From Leuconostocaceae bacterium ESL0723 (GTDB lineage: Bacteria; Bacillota; Bacilli; Lactobacillales; Lactobacillaceae), in assembly GCA_029392055.1 (NCBI GenBank), contig CP113928.1, positions 184,501-248,500 of the forward strand: a stretch of DNA of 64,000 nt. The letters are read 5' to 3'. A model generated the notes under the pieces. That model was given only the letters and a program-made list of their open reading frames with translations, had not been told where the DNA came from and did not search any database. A program made the translations under genes and the position numbers. Numbering within the stretch: the first letter of the stretch is position 1; every line of letters starts with the position of its first letter. Shown here one piece after another: positions 15,136 to 22,875 of this stretch.

Positions 15136-16779
15136 ATGGCAGAAAATACGGCACAGGACATTACCAAACAGCTATGGGATATGGCTAACGAATTACGGGG
15201 GACCATGGACGCCAGTGAATTTCGGAATTATATTCTGGGTTTCATGTTTTACCGTTATTTATCTGAACATCAAGAAAAATATTTAAGCGACTCCCAAATT
15301 GTAGTACCCACTGGTGAGCAAAGCTTCAACAATGCTTATGCACAAGCAGCTAATGGCAAAGATCTTCCAGATTATTTGGAAGATATTGCCAGTCACTTGG
15401 GTTATGCAATCGAGCCAGATTTTACGTGGGCTAGTGTTGTCGAAAAAGTACACACCGGCACTATTAAACCCTCTGATTATAGAGAGATGTTTGAACGGTT
15501 TAATAAAAATGCTCAAATTAACCCTAATGCGACAGCTGATTTTCGTGGGATATTCGCCGATATGAATCTTGGAAATAGTCGGTTAGGTGCTAGTACCAGC
15601 GATCGGAGCCGTAATCTCGGACGGGTAGTTGAGATGATTGATAAATTCAACTACAAGGACGAGAGTGGACACGACATATTAGGGGATGTTTATGAATATT
15701 TGATTGCCGAGTTTGCCGGTAATTCGGGCAAAAAAGCCGGTGAGTTCTACACACCACATCCAGTGTCTAAAGTTTTGGCAAAGTTGGTCACTTACAAGGC
15801 ATCCCACGAAGGAAAGTTTAGCGTTTATGATCCTACAATGGGTTCTGGCTCCCTTCTACTAACTGTTCGTGACGAATTAGTGGATGGCTATAAGATGGGC
15901 CGCGTTCAATTTTTTGGACAAGAGTGGAATACAACCACCTTTAACCTTGCTCGCATGAATTTGATGATGCACGGGGTTGAATATCAAAATATGACTTTGC
16001 GCAATGCAAACACATTGGAAGATGATTGGCCCTCTGACGATGTTAACGGCATTATGCATCCAAGAATGTTCGATGCGGTAGTTGCTAATCCTCCATACTC
16101 CGCTAAATGGGAGAATGACTCTGATAAGTTAAAAGACCCACGTTTTAAGGATTATGGAAAGCTACCGCCGAAAAACACAGCTGATTACGCTTTTGTACTA
16201 CACAGTTTGTACCACCTAAATAATCATGGGACGATGGCCATTGTTTTACCTGGAGGAGTTCTTTTCCGTTCGACCGGTGGTGAGGGTGTTATTCGGAAAA
16301 ATTTGATTCAAAAGAATAAAATTGACGCCGTGATTGCACTTCCAGGTAGGATGTTCTATTCGACTGACATCGAGACTGTGGTTGTTGTGTTTAAGAAAAA
16401 TCGCGAGAATAAAGATATCTTATTTGTTGATGCTTCTAAGGATTTCGAAAAAAATGGAAATCGTAATCAATTGACCGATAAGAATATCGACAAAATATTG
16501 GGAGCCTATGTTAGTCGCAGTGACATTGGCAAGTATGCTCACTTAGCAAGTTATGATGAGATTGAGGACAATGACTTTAACTTAAGCGTTTCACGTTATG
16601 TTGATACTTTTGAGGAAGAACCACCTGTCGATGCAGTTCAACTTCTGCAAGATATGAAACAACTTGAAGGTGAGGAACATAAACTTAGGACAGAGATTAC
16701 AGATGAAATGCGCCAACTTGTGGGCATAGATTCTGAAAGTAAAGATTACCTTGATATTTTAAAACAGGTGCTCAAATGA
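15136..16779 (+). CDS. hsdM: type I restriction-modification DNA methyltransferase subunit HsdM
   Basis: A 547-residue N6-adenine methyltransferase subunit. After an N-terminal helical domain (LWDMANELRGTMDASEFRNY) come AGEFYTPHPVSKVLAKLV near residue 196, the AdoMet-binding VYDPTMGSGSLLLTV near 231 and the catalytic FDAVVANPPYS near 312. Two ATGs are adjacent; AGGAG at 15,125-15,129 is spaced 6 bases from the second, which I chose. The hsdS start overlaps its stop (ATGA), so the methylase pair is translationally coupled. From here on the codons become clearly richer in A and T than in the folate genes. Confidence 0.95.
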   Translation: MAENTAQDITKQLWDMANELRGTMDASEFRNYILGFMFYRYLSEHQEKYLSDSQIVVPTGEQSFNNAYAQAANGKDLPDYLEDIASHLGYAIEPDFTWASVVEKVHTGTIKPSDYREMFERFNKNAQINPNATADFRGIFADMNLGNSRLGASTSDRSRNLGRVVEMIDKFNYKDESGHDILGDVYEYLIAEFAGNSGKKAGEFYTPHPVSKVLAKLVTYKASHEGKFSVYDPTMGSGSLLLTVRDELVDGYKMGRVQFFGQEWNTTTFNLARMNLMMHGVEYQNMTLRNANTLEDDWPSDDVNGIMHPRMFDAVVANPPYSAKWENDSDKLKDPRFKDYGKLPPKNTADYAFVLHSLYHLNNHGTMAIVLPGGVLFRSTGGEGVIRKNLIQKNKIDAVIALPGRMFYSTDIETVVVVFKKNRENKDILFVDASKDFEKNGNRNQLTDKNIDKILGAYVSRSDIGKYAHLASYDEIEDNDFNLSVSRYVDTFEEEPPVDAVQLLQDMKQLEGEEHKLRTEITDEMRQLVGIDSESKDYLDILKQVLK

Positions 16780-17912
16780 GTGGAGAAAAACTAGTTCCAG
16801 AAATACGCTTTTCTGATTTTTCAGGTTCGTGGACCAGGGTGAAGTTGGTCGACGTTGTAAAGCTTTTAAATGGGCGTGCTTATAAGAGAAGTGAGCTTCT
16901 TGATAAGGGGAAATACCCAGTTCTTCGGGTTGGAAATTTTTATACAAACGAAAAATGGTTTTATTCAAATTTGGAGTTAACACCGGATAAATATGTTAAT
17001 CATGGTGATCTCTTGTATACTTGGTCAGCAACCTTTGGACCTCATATATGGGCAGGTGATAAGGCAATTTTTCATTACCATATATGGAAAATAATCTTAA
17101 GTGATAAAGTTAAACGTGATTTTTTATTTCAGTTATTAATTTTTGACAAAAATAATCTCCTTGCAAATTTAAATGGTTCTACCATGCTTCATTTAACTAA
17201 AAAAGGAATGGAACAAAAATTAATCACTATTCCTTTCTCGTTGGAGCAAGAAAAGATTGGGAGGCTGTTTCAATACTACGATGATCTAATTATGGTGGAG
17301 CAGCACAAGGGAAAGCATTTACTACAATTAAAGCGTGCCTTATTACAGAAATTATTTCCGGCTGACAACGCTATCACACCCAGTATTCGTTTTGCTGGAT
17401 TTGCAGATGATTGGAAGATCAATAAGCTGGGAGAAGTTGCGGAAATAATTTCAGGGGGAGATATAGACAAACAAAAAATTAAAACAAGCGGACGGTATCC
17501 AGTTATTGCAAATGGACTAAATGGTGAGGGAATTATTGGTTATTACAACGATTTTAGAATCATGGCTCCTTCTGTAACTGTGACAGCTCGAGGAGATATT
17601 GGACATGCGCGAGCTCGGTTTGTTAATTTTACGCCAGTTGTGCGGTTGCTAAGTGTCTCTAGTCGAAAATTTGACAATGTTTTTTTAGAAAATGCTATAA
17701 ATCGTATTCACTTTGGATTTAGTGCAACAGGAGTCCCACAGTTGACAGTTCCGGATTTGAGTGTGAAAAAAGTTGTGTACCCTAGTCTAGAAGAACAAAA
17801 GAAAATAGGTTTATTATTAACAAAAGTCGATGAATTAATTTTAAACAATTCAAAAAAGAAAGATGCTCTAAATGAACTAAAAAGAGCGTTGATGCAAAAG
17901 ATGTTTGTCTGA
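16776..17912 (+). CDS. hsdS: type I restriction-modification specificity subunit HsdS
   Basis: A 378-residue subunit that reads the bipartite target of the enzyme. It has two half-repeats: each begins with a short conserved lead (PEIRFSDFSGSW at residue 8 and PSIRFAGFADDW near 202), followed by a target recognition domain and a conserved coiled-coil spacer (HLLQLKRALLQKLF near 177, DALNELKRALMQKMF at the end). The two recognition domains differ from each other, so the target should be asymmetric. There is no second hsdS or inverted partial copy in the window, so I see no sign of phase-variable shuffling here. The gene is A+T-rich. Confidence 0.94.
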   Translation: MSGEKLVPEIRFSDFSGSWTRVKLVDVVKLLNGRAYKRSELLDKGKYPVLRVGNFYTNEKWFYSNLELTPDKYVNHGDLLYTWSATFGPHIWAGDKAIFHYHIWKIILSDKVKRDFLFQLLIFDKNNLLANLNGSTMLHLTKKGMEQKLITIPFSLEQEKIGRLFQYYDDLIMVEQHKGKHLLQLKRALLQKLFPADNAITPSIRFAGFADDWKINKLGEVAEIISGGDIDKQKIKTSGRYPVIANGLNGEGIIGYYNDFRIMAPSVTVTARGDIGHARARFVNFTPVVRLLSVSSRKFDNVFLENAINRIHFGFSATGVPQLTVPDLSVKKVVYPSLEEQKKIGLLLTKVDELILNNSKKKDALNELKRALMQKMFV

Positions 17913-17962
17913 ACACAGAGAATTGTTTGGGAGTTTTCAATTATTCATACGAGGTATAAAAC

Positions 17963-19465
17963 TTGGACGAAAGCATCACAGATTTCAACATGGACGGAGA
18001 ATTTGAGTGTGACATGTTTGTCTCACTGATTGACTTTCCTGATAGAAGCGACCCCGGCTCAGTCGATGGCACCGCAGCTAAATTTTCGTACAAGAATGGT
18101 GTTGCAAAATTAATTTTATCCGGAGCAAGTGTGGGTGATATTGGCTTTGATGTGCCATTGATTCCTTCCGGTAAAGAGCGACATCTTTCAGGTTCCTATG
18201 ATGGCAATGTGCATTTGTTATATGGACTAGCTTGGAATCGCAAGAAGACTTATATTGCCTTTGATCGATGGCACGTTGAGGGGGGACTGGAGTTTAATCA
18301 CGAGCCAGTACGAACTGAGATTAGAGTTGACACTTTTCGAATCTTAAGTTCAAAAGTTACAGATGGGAATTATATTTCTGCCAGTGCATCTTATGAAGGA
18401 CTGGAAAAATTTATTGGTTATAGACCATTTTCCTTTCAGAAGGGTTCCGTAGAACTAATAAACTCAGGTGGTACTGGCGACTATCAATCGAACGAGTATA
18501 ACATCATGTTCGGCAATGTTTCGTATCAGATGCAATTTAGATATGACGTAATTCCTGTCTCCAAGAGCCTGTCAATTTCCCGGGTTGCTAAACCGATAAT
18601 AAGATTAGCTCCTAATGCAAACGTTAATGGGGACCAGATTGACGGTGTCTTAAGAAGCATTGAAGATTTTCTCCTAATTCTCATGGACTCGAAGAGCCTA
18701 TATAGGCAGATGGTGATTGGTGACTCTGCTCTTATTCAGCCCTCATTATCAACGGAGAACGGTAAGCAAAATATTTTTGTTGGTTATCAACGACAGGAGT
18801 ATGAGGAATACACCATGGGTAGGCAACCTTCGATCACTTTTAGAGACATTGAAAGTGACTTCCAGCCGATTTTATCAGCCTGGTTTGGAAACCGAAAATT
18901 AATGAATTTTGTCAGACCTTATTTGGTTCTTTATAAGAATAAAATGACGCCAGAGGCGACATTTATCTCAATGTTGTCAGCAATTGAAATTTACTATCAA
19001 GATGTTAAATATGTCAATTTACCGAGATATATCCGAAAAGTTGGAGGTGGTGGGGGAAAACAAAACCCTGGGCGTAAGTCTGCGGGTAAGCATAAAGGGG
19101 CAAACGCAGTACAGAAAACAATGTTACTTATTGAAAATTTGCCTTCGAGTGTAAAGCGATTATTGTTCGGGGGAGATGGACAAGAAGTAGATCAGAGGCA
19201 TGTATCTGATTTTGCCAAAATGCTGAATAAGAATAGAAATCATTTTGTGCATGGTAAAAATGGACAAGGTGTGGTCAAACGTGATGAGTACATTGTCCAG
19301 ATACTTGAAGTGTTGGTCTTCATTTGTTTGATTTTCACTTGGAAAGAACTAGGAGTTGATGAAAAGATTATTTCCAAATACATTGAAAGGGATTTTTCTG
19401 AGATTGTAATCAGAAAAGAACGTATCGAAGACCTTATTAACCCGTTGAATGATGAGAAACAATAA
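17963..19465 (+). CDS. ApeA-like HEPN-domain protein, probable anti-phage effector
   Basis: A 500-residue protein. Its N-terminal half is beta-rich and resembles the ApeA N-terminal domain: GTAAKFSYKNGVAKLILSG near residue 33, LLYGLAWNRKKTYIAFD near 87 and a YEGLEKFIGY stretch near 145. The C-terminal half is helical and carries the HEPN ribonuclease motif R-x4-H as RNHFVH (residues 425-430), preceded by a conserved LSAIEIYYQD helix near 339. HEPN proteins of this kind cleave RNA in abortive phage defence. The start is TTG with GAGGT 7 bases upstream; no terminator separates it from hsdS 50 bases before, so it may be read with the hsd operon. An unusual Gly/Lys-rich loop lies at about 361-380. 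I am sure of the HEPN motif, fairly sure of the ApeA relation. Confidence 0.7.
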   Translation: MDESITDFNMDGEFECDMFVSLIDFPDRSDPGSVDGTAAKFSYKNGVAKLILSGASVGDIGFDVPLIPSGKERHLSGSYDGNVHLLYGLAWNRKKTYIAFDRWHVEGGLEFNHEPVRTEIRVDTFRILSSKVTDGNYISASASYEGLEKFIGYRPFSFQKGSVELINSGGTGDYQSNEYNIMFGNVSYQMQFRYDVIPVSKSLSISRVAKPIIRLAPNANVNGDQIDGVLRSIEDFLLILMDSKSLYRQMVIGDSALIQPSLSTENGKQNIFVGYQRQEYEEYTMGRQPSITFRDIESDFQPILSAWFGNRKLMNFVRPYLVLYKNKMTPEATFISMLSAIEIYYQDVKYVNLPRYIRKVGGGGGKQNPGRKSAGKHKGANAVQKTMLLIENLPSSVKRLLFGGDGQEVDQRHVSDFAKMLNKNRNHFVHGKNGQGVVKRDEYIVQILEVLVFICLIFTWKELGVDEKIISKYIERDFSEIVIRKERIEDLINPLNDEKQ

Positions 19466-19493
19466 AGGCAGCCAACTTAGTTGGCTGCCTTTT
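19464..19493. terminator. bidirectional terminator between the HEPN gene and abiH
   Basis: Stem AAAGGCAGCCAA (19,464-19,475), loop CTTAG, stem TTGGCTGCCTTT (19,481-19,492). The right arm lies inside the last codons of the convergent AbiH gene, so one hairpin serves both messages. Confidence 0.9.
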
Positions 19494-20946
19494 CATTAGG
19501 AGTCTTTTCTGTTTGGTTCTCTTGTAATTCCCAGTCAATACGTTTAATTACAATACGTTTCATCATTTGTAGTCTAGTTAGAAGATTTTTTCCGTGATCT
19601 TGATTATCAAGAGTATCACCATACCGGTCAATTAGTTTAACCACTGCTTCAACTTGTTGCTGCGCCAGAACGTTTTCATCAATGGGTTGCCCGTCACTGC
19701 CCTTGAAAACTCTGAAATAGAAGTAAAGTTTTAAAGAATCGTCGTTGTAAAGGTCAAAATAGTCAAACATTTGTTGGAAGTAGCTATAATCGGCTTCGCC
19801 AAGAGAATGTCCAAAAAATTTAATAATCTTTATATCATTACTAAAAACATCTGAGCCCTGTTGCATATAATTTTGGCGAGAGTCCGCTGCGGCGTAGAGT
19901 GTCCTGTATGTTTTAGTGAAAACATAGTTAGTATCGTTTGGATTAATGTCCTTGTTGTCGATGCCAAAAATTATGTGCGAAGTATCGTGTGTGGTTTGTT
20001 TGTTGGGATCAAAGAACCCATGAACGTTAAGAGATTTTTCTGGGCCTTCGTCCAGTGGTTGGTAGTCAGTTGCCCTTTCCGGATAGGATCCCCATAATTT
20101 TTGATTGTATAGGTTTGTGAAATTGAAATTAAGAATGTTGTACTGCTCTGGGGTCTCTAATGATTCAGCATCGCTCTGCACTAATATGTTTAACAGGTCT
20201 TCAGTAGGATTGACAAAGGGGCTTATATGGGTCTGTGGACTTTCCTTTGTGACAGGTATTTTCGTTGCGCCGTCTGACATCTCTAGGATGGTTTTCAAGT
20301 AATTTTCGAAGTTATTTTCGAGTTCGTTTAGGGAAGAGTACAACCAATTAGTCAGGTGCTGCTTTAAGTTTCTGAAATCTGGTTCATGATTCAGTTGATA
20401 CTTGTATGTCAAGAGGAACACTGCCATTCTTTGTTTTATAGGCTGGTCGACTTTTTCACCATTCGCTTTAAGCATTATGGTGTCTGAAATTTGATTTAGT
20501 TCGTTTTGTGCAGATGTTATTCCCATGCGGTCGATAACGTGAGAGTCATATTGGTTCAGTGCTTTTATAGAGCTAAAAGTTGAACGCATCTTATCGATTA
20601 AGTCATTTTGTAAATAACGGTGCATAACTGCTTCAATGTTAGACCATTCATTGGATGAATTTGTTTGACCTCCCTCTTCCATAAATCTTTCAATAATTAA
20701 GAGCCAGTACCAAGGGTTAATCTTGTTTATGTAGTGATGGGTGTCGTGCTGACACAGAAGTTCCTTAAAATCTGTCGGGGACTGGGCTAGTGTCATTAGT
20801 ATAGAGTGAATGCTTGTATCTAATTCTTCCTCGGCAGAGTTTGCTCCCAATTTTTTCATTTGAAAATTAAAAAAGTCCGTATATCTAGTTCTGAGACCAA
20901 CAGATAAATCAAATCCATTTCCCAATAAGATTAATTGTTCCGCCAT
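19477..20946 (-). CDS. AbiH-family abortive infection protein
   Basis: A 489-residue protein of the bacteriophage abortive-infection AbiH family, first known from lactococcal plasmids. The N-terminus LILLGNGFDLSVGLRTRYTD (residues 5-24) and the C-terminal IIKFFGHSLGEADYSYF are the two hallmark blocks; the mode of action of the family is not established. The ATG at 20,946 is preceded by GGAGGTG (complement of 20,951-20,957), so a longer open frame reaching 21,063 is not the start. It faces the HEPN gene tail to tail and is A+T-rich. It appears intact and completes a defence island with the type I system and the HEPN protein. Confidence 0.9.
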   Translation of the reverse strand: MAEQLILLGNGFDLSVGLRTRYTDFFNFQMKKLGANSAEEELDTSIHSILMTLAQSPTDFKELLCQHDTHHYINKINPWYWLLIIERFMEEGGQTNSSNEWSNIEAVMHRYLQNDLIDKMRSTFSSIKALNQYDSHVIDRMGITSAQNELNQISDTIMLKANGEKVDQPIKQRMAVFLLTYKYQLNHEPDFRNLKQHLTNWLYSSLNELENNFENYLKTILEMSDGATKIPVTKESPQTHISPFVNPTEDLLNILVQSDAESLETPEQYNILNFNFTNLYNQKLWGSYPERATDYQPLDEGPEKSLNVHGFFDPNKQTTHDTSHIIFGIDNKDINPNDTNYVFTKTYRTLYAAADSRQNYMQQGSDVFSNDIKIIKFFGHSLGEADYSYFQQMFDYFDLYNDDSLKLYFYFRVFKGSDGQPIDENVLAQQQVEAVVKLIDRYGDTLDNQDHGKNLLTRLQMMKRIVIKRIDWELQENQTEKTPNEKAAN

Positions 20947-21168
20947 TGAGCACCTCCAATGTTTTCTTTCTATTATCCGGGGGAGGGGGAGGCTTGCAAG
21001 GCCAAGGTCAGACTTCACAAGGGTTTCTTTTGCATTTCTTGAACCAGTTAAAGCGTTTGTCAAACTGAAAATTTGGTTAATTTCACAAGAAATTTGGCAT
21101 AATTAACCGTTCCACTGGAATTTGCAACGTAAGTTATTTATTATGACCATGAATTGGGAGGCCAGGTG

Positions 21169-21291
21169 ATGGAAGACAAGGCAAGCACAGACGCAGAACA
21201 CAAACTACTCCACGAGCTGCACAAAGCCGAAGACGATTTCGGCAACGGCATCGACCTCCAAACATTCCACACCCGACATCAAAGACACTAA
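21169..21291 (+). CDS. 40-residue acidic small protein, unknown
   Basis: A short gene supported by context: GGGAGG at 21,156-21,161, 7 bases before the ATG, a complete frame of 40 codons, and a terminator that begins at its stop codon. The product is rich in charged residues and His (six His, six Asp, four Glu, five Lys), starting MEDKASTDAEHKLLHELHKA, and is probably soluble with a helical first half. No family recognised. It stands between abiH (divergent) and lepB (convergent), so it forms its own unit. Confidence 0.55.
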   Translation: MEDKASTDAEHKLLHELHKAEDDFGNGIDLQTFHTRHQRH

Positions 21292-21316
21292 AAAAGCAGC
21301 CCACCGGGCTGCTTTT
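21292..21316. terminator. bidirectional terminator between the small ORF and lepB
   Basis: Stem AAAAGCAGCCC (21,292-21,302), loop ACC, stem GGGCTGCTTTT (21,306-21,316). It serves the small gene on the plus strand and the signal peptidase gene on the minus strand. Confidence 0.9.
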
Positions 21317-21324
21317 CTCTCTCC

Positions 21325-21957
21325 TTACGCGAAGAAGTCTTTATTTTGGTGATCAACGTACTGTTTAATCGTATTACTATACCAGAACGGTACCACGACC
21401 TTACCGGTGATATGGCTGCGGCTGACATAGCCGAAGTAGCGGCCGTCGTTAGAGACCGAGCGGTGGTCACCCATGACAAAGTATTCGCCGGCGGGCACCT
21501 TGCTGGTGTTTTGGTCCTGGGTCTTCCAACCGCCAGTCGAGGCTGACAGGGTTTTCAGTGACCAGGTGGAACCAAAGGTCATCTCGGTCCCGGCGTTTTG
21601 CTCATCACTACTGATAAAGTCCTGGTTAATCTTTTTACCGTTAACGTAAATGTTACCGTCGCTGTAAGAAACGGTGTCACCGGGCACGCCAATCACACGC
21701 TTGACGTAATCCTTATTGCCCGGTTTAATCCGCGGGTCTTCGCCACGGGCATCGAAGACGACCACGTCACCGCGCTGGATTTTGGCCAGGTGGTTAACCC
21801 CGACCATCTGCTTGTCTAACAAATTCGGCTCCATCGAGGTCCCATTAATTGTGACAATTCCAAACACGAAGTTTAAGAATAGCCACATCGCTGCCAGGAT
21901 GAAGGCCATCCAGGCAAAGGTCGGCCCCCACTCGCGGAGAAAACTCTTTTTTTCCAT
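21325..21957 (-). CDS. lepB: signal peptidase I
   Basis: A 210-residue membrane-bound serine protease that removes signal peptides of exported proteins. One N-terminal helix (about residues 13-36) is followed by the catalytic serine in GTSMEP (Ser41) and the catalytic lysine in YVKRVIGVPGD (Lys86), then the conserved GDHRSVSNDGRYFG box near 168. Length is typical of Gram-positive SipS-type enzymes. A perfect -10 (TATAAT, complement of 21,989-21,994) lies about 32 bases before the ATG. The gene is convergent with the 40-codon gene and divergent from the PsiE-like gene. It could process the giant surface protein encoded nearby, but that is only by proximity. Confidence 0.96.
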   Translation of the reverse strand: MEKKSFLREWGPTFAWMAFILAAMWLFLNFVFGIVTINGTSMEPNLLDKQMVGVNHLAKIQRGDVVVFDARGEDPRIKPGNKDYVKRVIGVPGDTVSYSDGNIYVNGKKINQDFISSDEQNAGTEMTFGSTWSLKTLSASTGGWKTQDQNTSKVPAGEYFVMGDHRSVSNDGRYFGYVSRSHITGKVVVPFWYSNTIKQYVDHQNKDFFA

Positions 21958-22050
21958 TATTAATCAGCTCCATCATTAAGATATGCCCATTATAGTCCAA
22001 ATTACTCCCTAGCACAGACAGGATTTGCAAGCCATGGTACTATTAACCTT

Positions 22051-22467
22051 ATGAAAAACAAAGTTTACGCCTTCATCTCGCGCTTTTATGACATGGCCAT
22101 CTCCTTCTTCATGTTGGTATTTGGTGTGATTGTCCTGGCCTTTTTTGCCCTCAATCTCTATGAGCTCTTCTTGGATCTCTTCACCTACCAGCAGCATGTG
22201 AAATTTAACAGCGTCACCGAAACGGTCCTGTCGGCCTTTTTGTGCTTTGAGTTTGCGGTCATTATCAAGGAGTACTTTGACCGCCACAGTCAGATTAGTT
22301 TCGAGAACTACCTTTACATCGCCATTACCGCCATTATCCGCTCAGTATTAGTCAACCATACCAATGCGATTAAGACCCTGCTGCTCTGTGTGGCAATTCT
22401 GGTACTGGTAGCGGGCATCATTGTCTATAAGCGCTTCTATGGCAAGCATGAGGGGATGCACAGTTAA
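22051..22467 (+). CDS. PsiE-like membrane protein
   Basis: A 138-residue protein resembling phosphate-starvation-inducible protein PsiE: four hydrophobic segments (about residues 16-37, 53-70, 83-95 and 107-124), the pattern VLSAFLCFEFAVIIKEYF in the second, and the family's RSVLVN motif near 93. The function of PsiE is not known, and its phosphate control is known only in enterobacteria. The ATG lies about 93 bases from the divergent lepB start. The call is a family match by pattern; no nearby phosphate gene supports it. Confidence 0.72.
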   Translation: MKNKVYAFISRFYDMAISFFMLVFGVIVLAFFALNLYELFLDLFTYQQHVKFNSVTETVLSAFLCFEFAVIIKEYFDRHSQISFENYLYIAITAIIRSVLVNHTNAIKTLLLCVAILVLVAGIIVYKRFYGKHEGMHS

Positions 22468-22875
22468 CCCTAATATTTGGCATAATTGGTCAGAAGCGTC
22501 AGCCAAAATTCTTCAATAAAATTTAAAAATTTTTTCAACTTTAAGCATCACTTCACAAGCCTACCCCTTAGAGAAACCAGGTAACTTATCGGTTGATAAA
22601 CAAAATTGCGCACTATCTTCACATAGTGCGCTTTTTCTTTGCACTCAACTGCCCGAGTGCAAAAATTAAAAAAATCACAAGGACATATTACAGCCTTTGT
22701 AATATTATACGATTTTCATTAAAAAGTATTATATGGTCAAGGACTGTTCTTGTAAGGGTTCTGGCCCCTTTATTGCAATAATGTTACATAGTCATTACAA
22801 TTGGTGAAGTATCAATTGAAAATTCAGAATAGCACTGACTGGCTATCTGAAAGATTGCGAAGAGGGATCATATAC
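22468..22875 (+). other. 408-base gene-free leader region before the giant surface-protein gene
   Basis: An A+T-rich spacer between psiE and the giant gene. It holds a 13-base element ATTTGGCATAATT (22,475-22,487) that also occurs at 21,092-21,104, one TTCACAA heptamer (22,552-22,558), a strong terminator at 22,608-22,640 and about 235 further bases that should carry the promoter and 5' leader of the giant gene. AT-rich -10-like hexamers are plentiful (e.g. TATTAT at 22,727) but none has a well-spaced -35, so I do not name a promoter. Confidence 0.5.
22608..22640 (+). terminator. terminator downstream of psiE, possible end of a small RNA
   Basis: Stem GCGCACTAT (22,608-22,616), six-base loop, stem ATAGTGCGC (22,623-22,631), then TTTTTCTTT. 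It lies 140 bases after the psiE stop, leaving room for a short RNA between. Confidence 0.88.

Noticed and set aside
11862-21168. Integrase, transposase or attachment sites bounding the defence island
   Set aside because: None of the frames resembles a recombinase and no tRNA gene or long direct repeat was seen at either edge.
22593-22781. A 62-codon frame downstream of psiE
   Set aside because: It crosses the strong terminator at 22,608-22,640 and has no good ribosome site.
22801-22875. TTG at 22,801 as start of the giant protein
   Set aside because: It would add 25 polar residues before the signal peptide and lacks a ribosome site; the ATG at 22,876 follows AGAGGG and gives a normal KxYKxGKxW signal.
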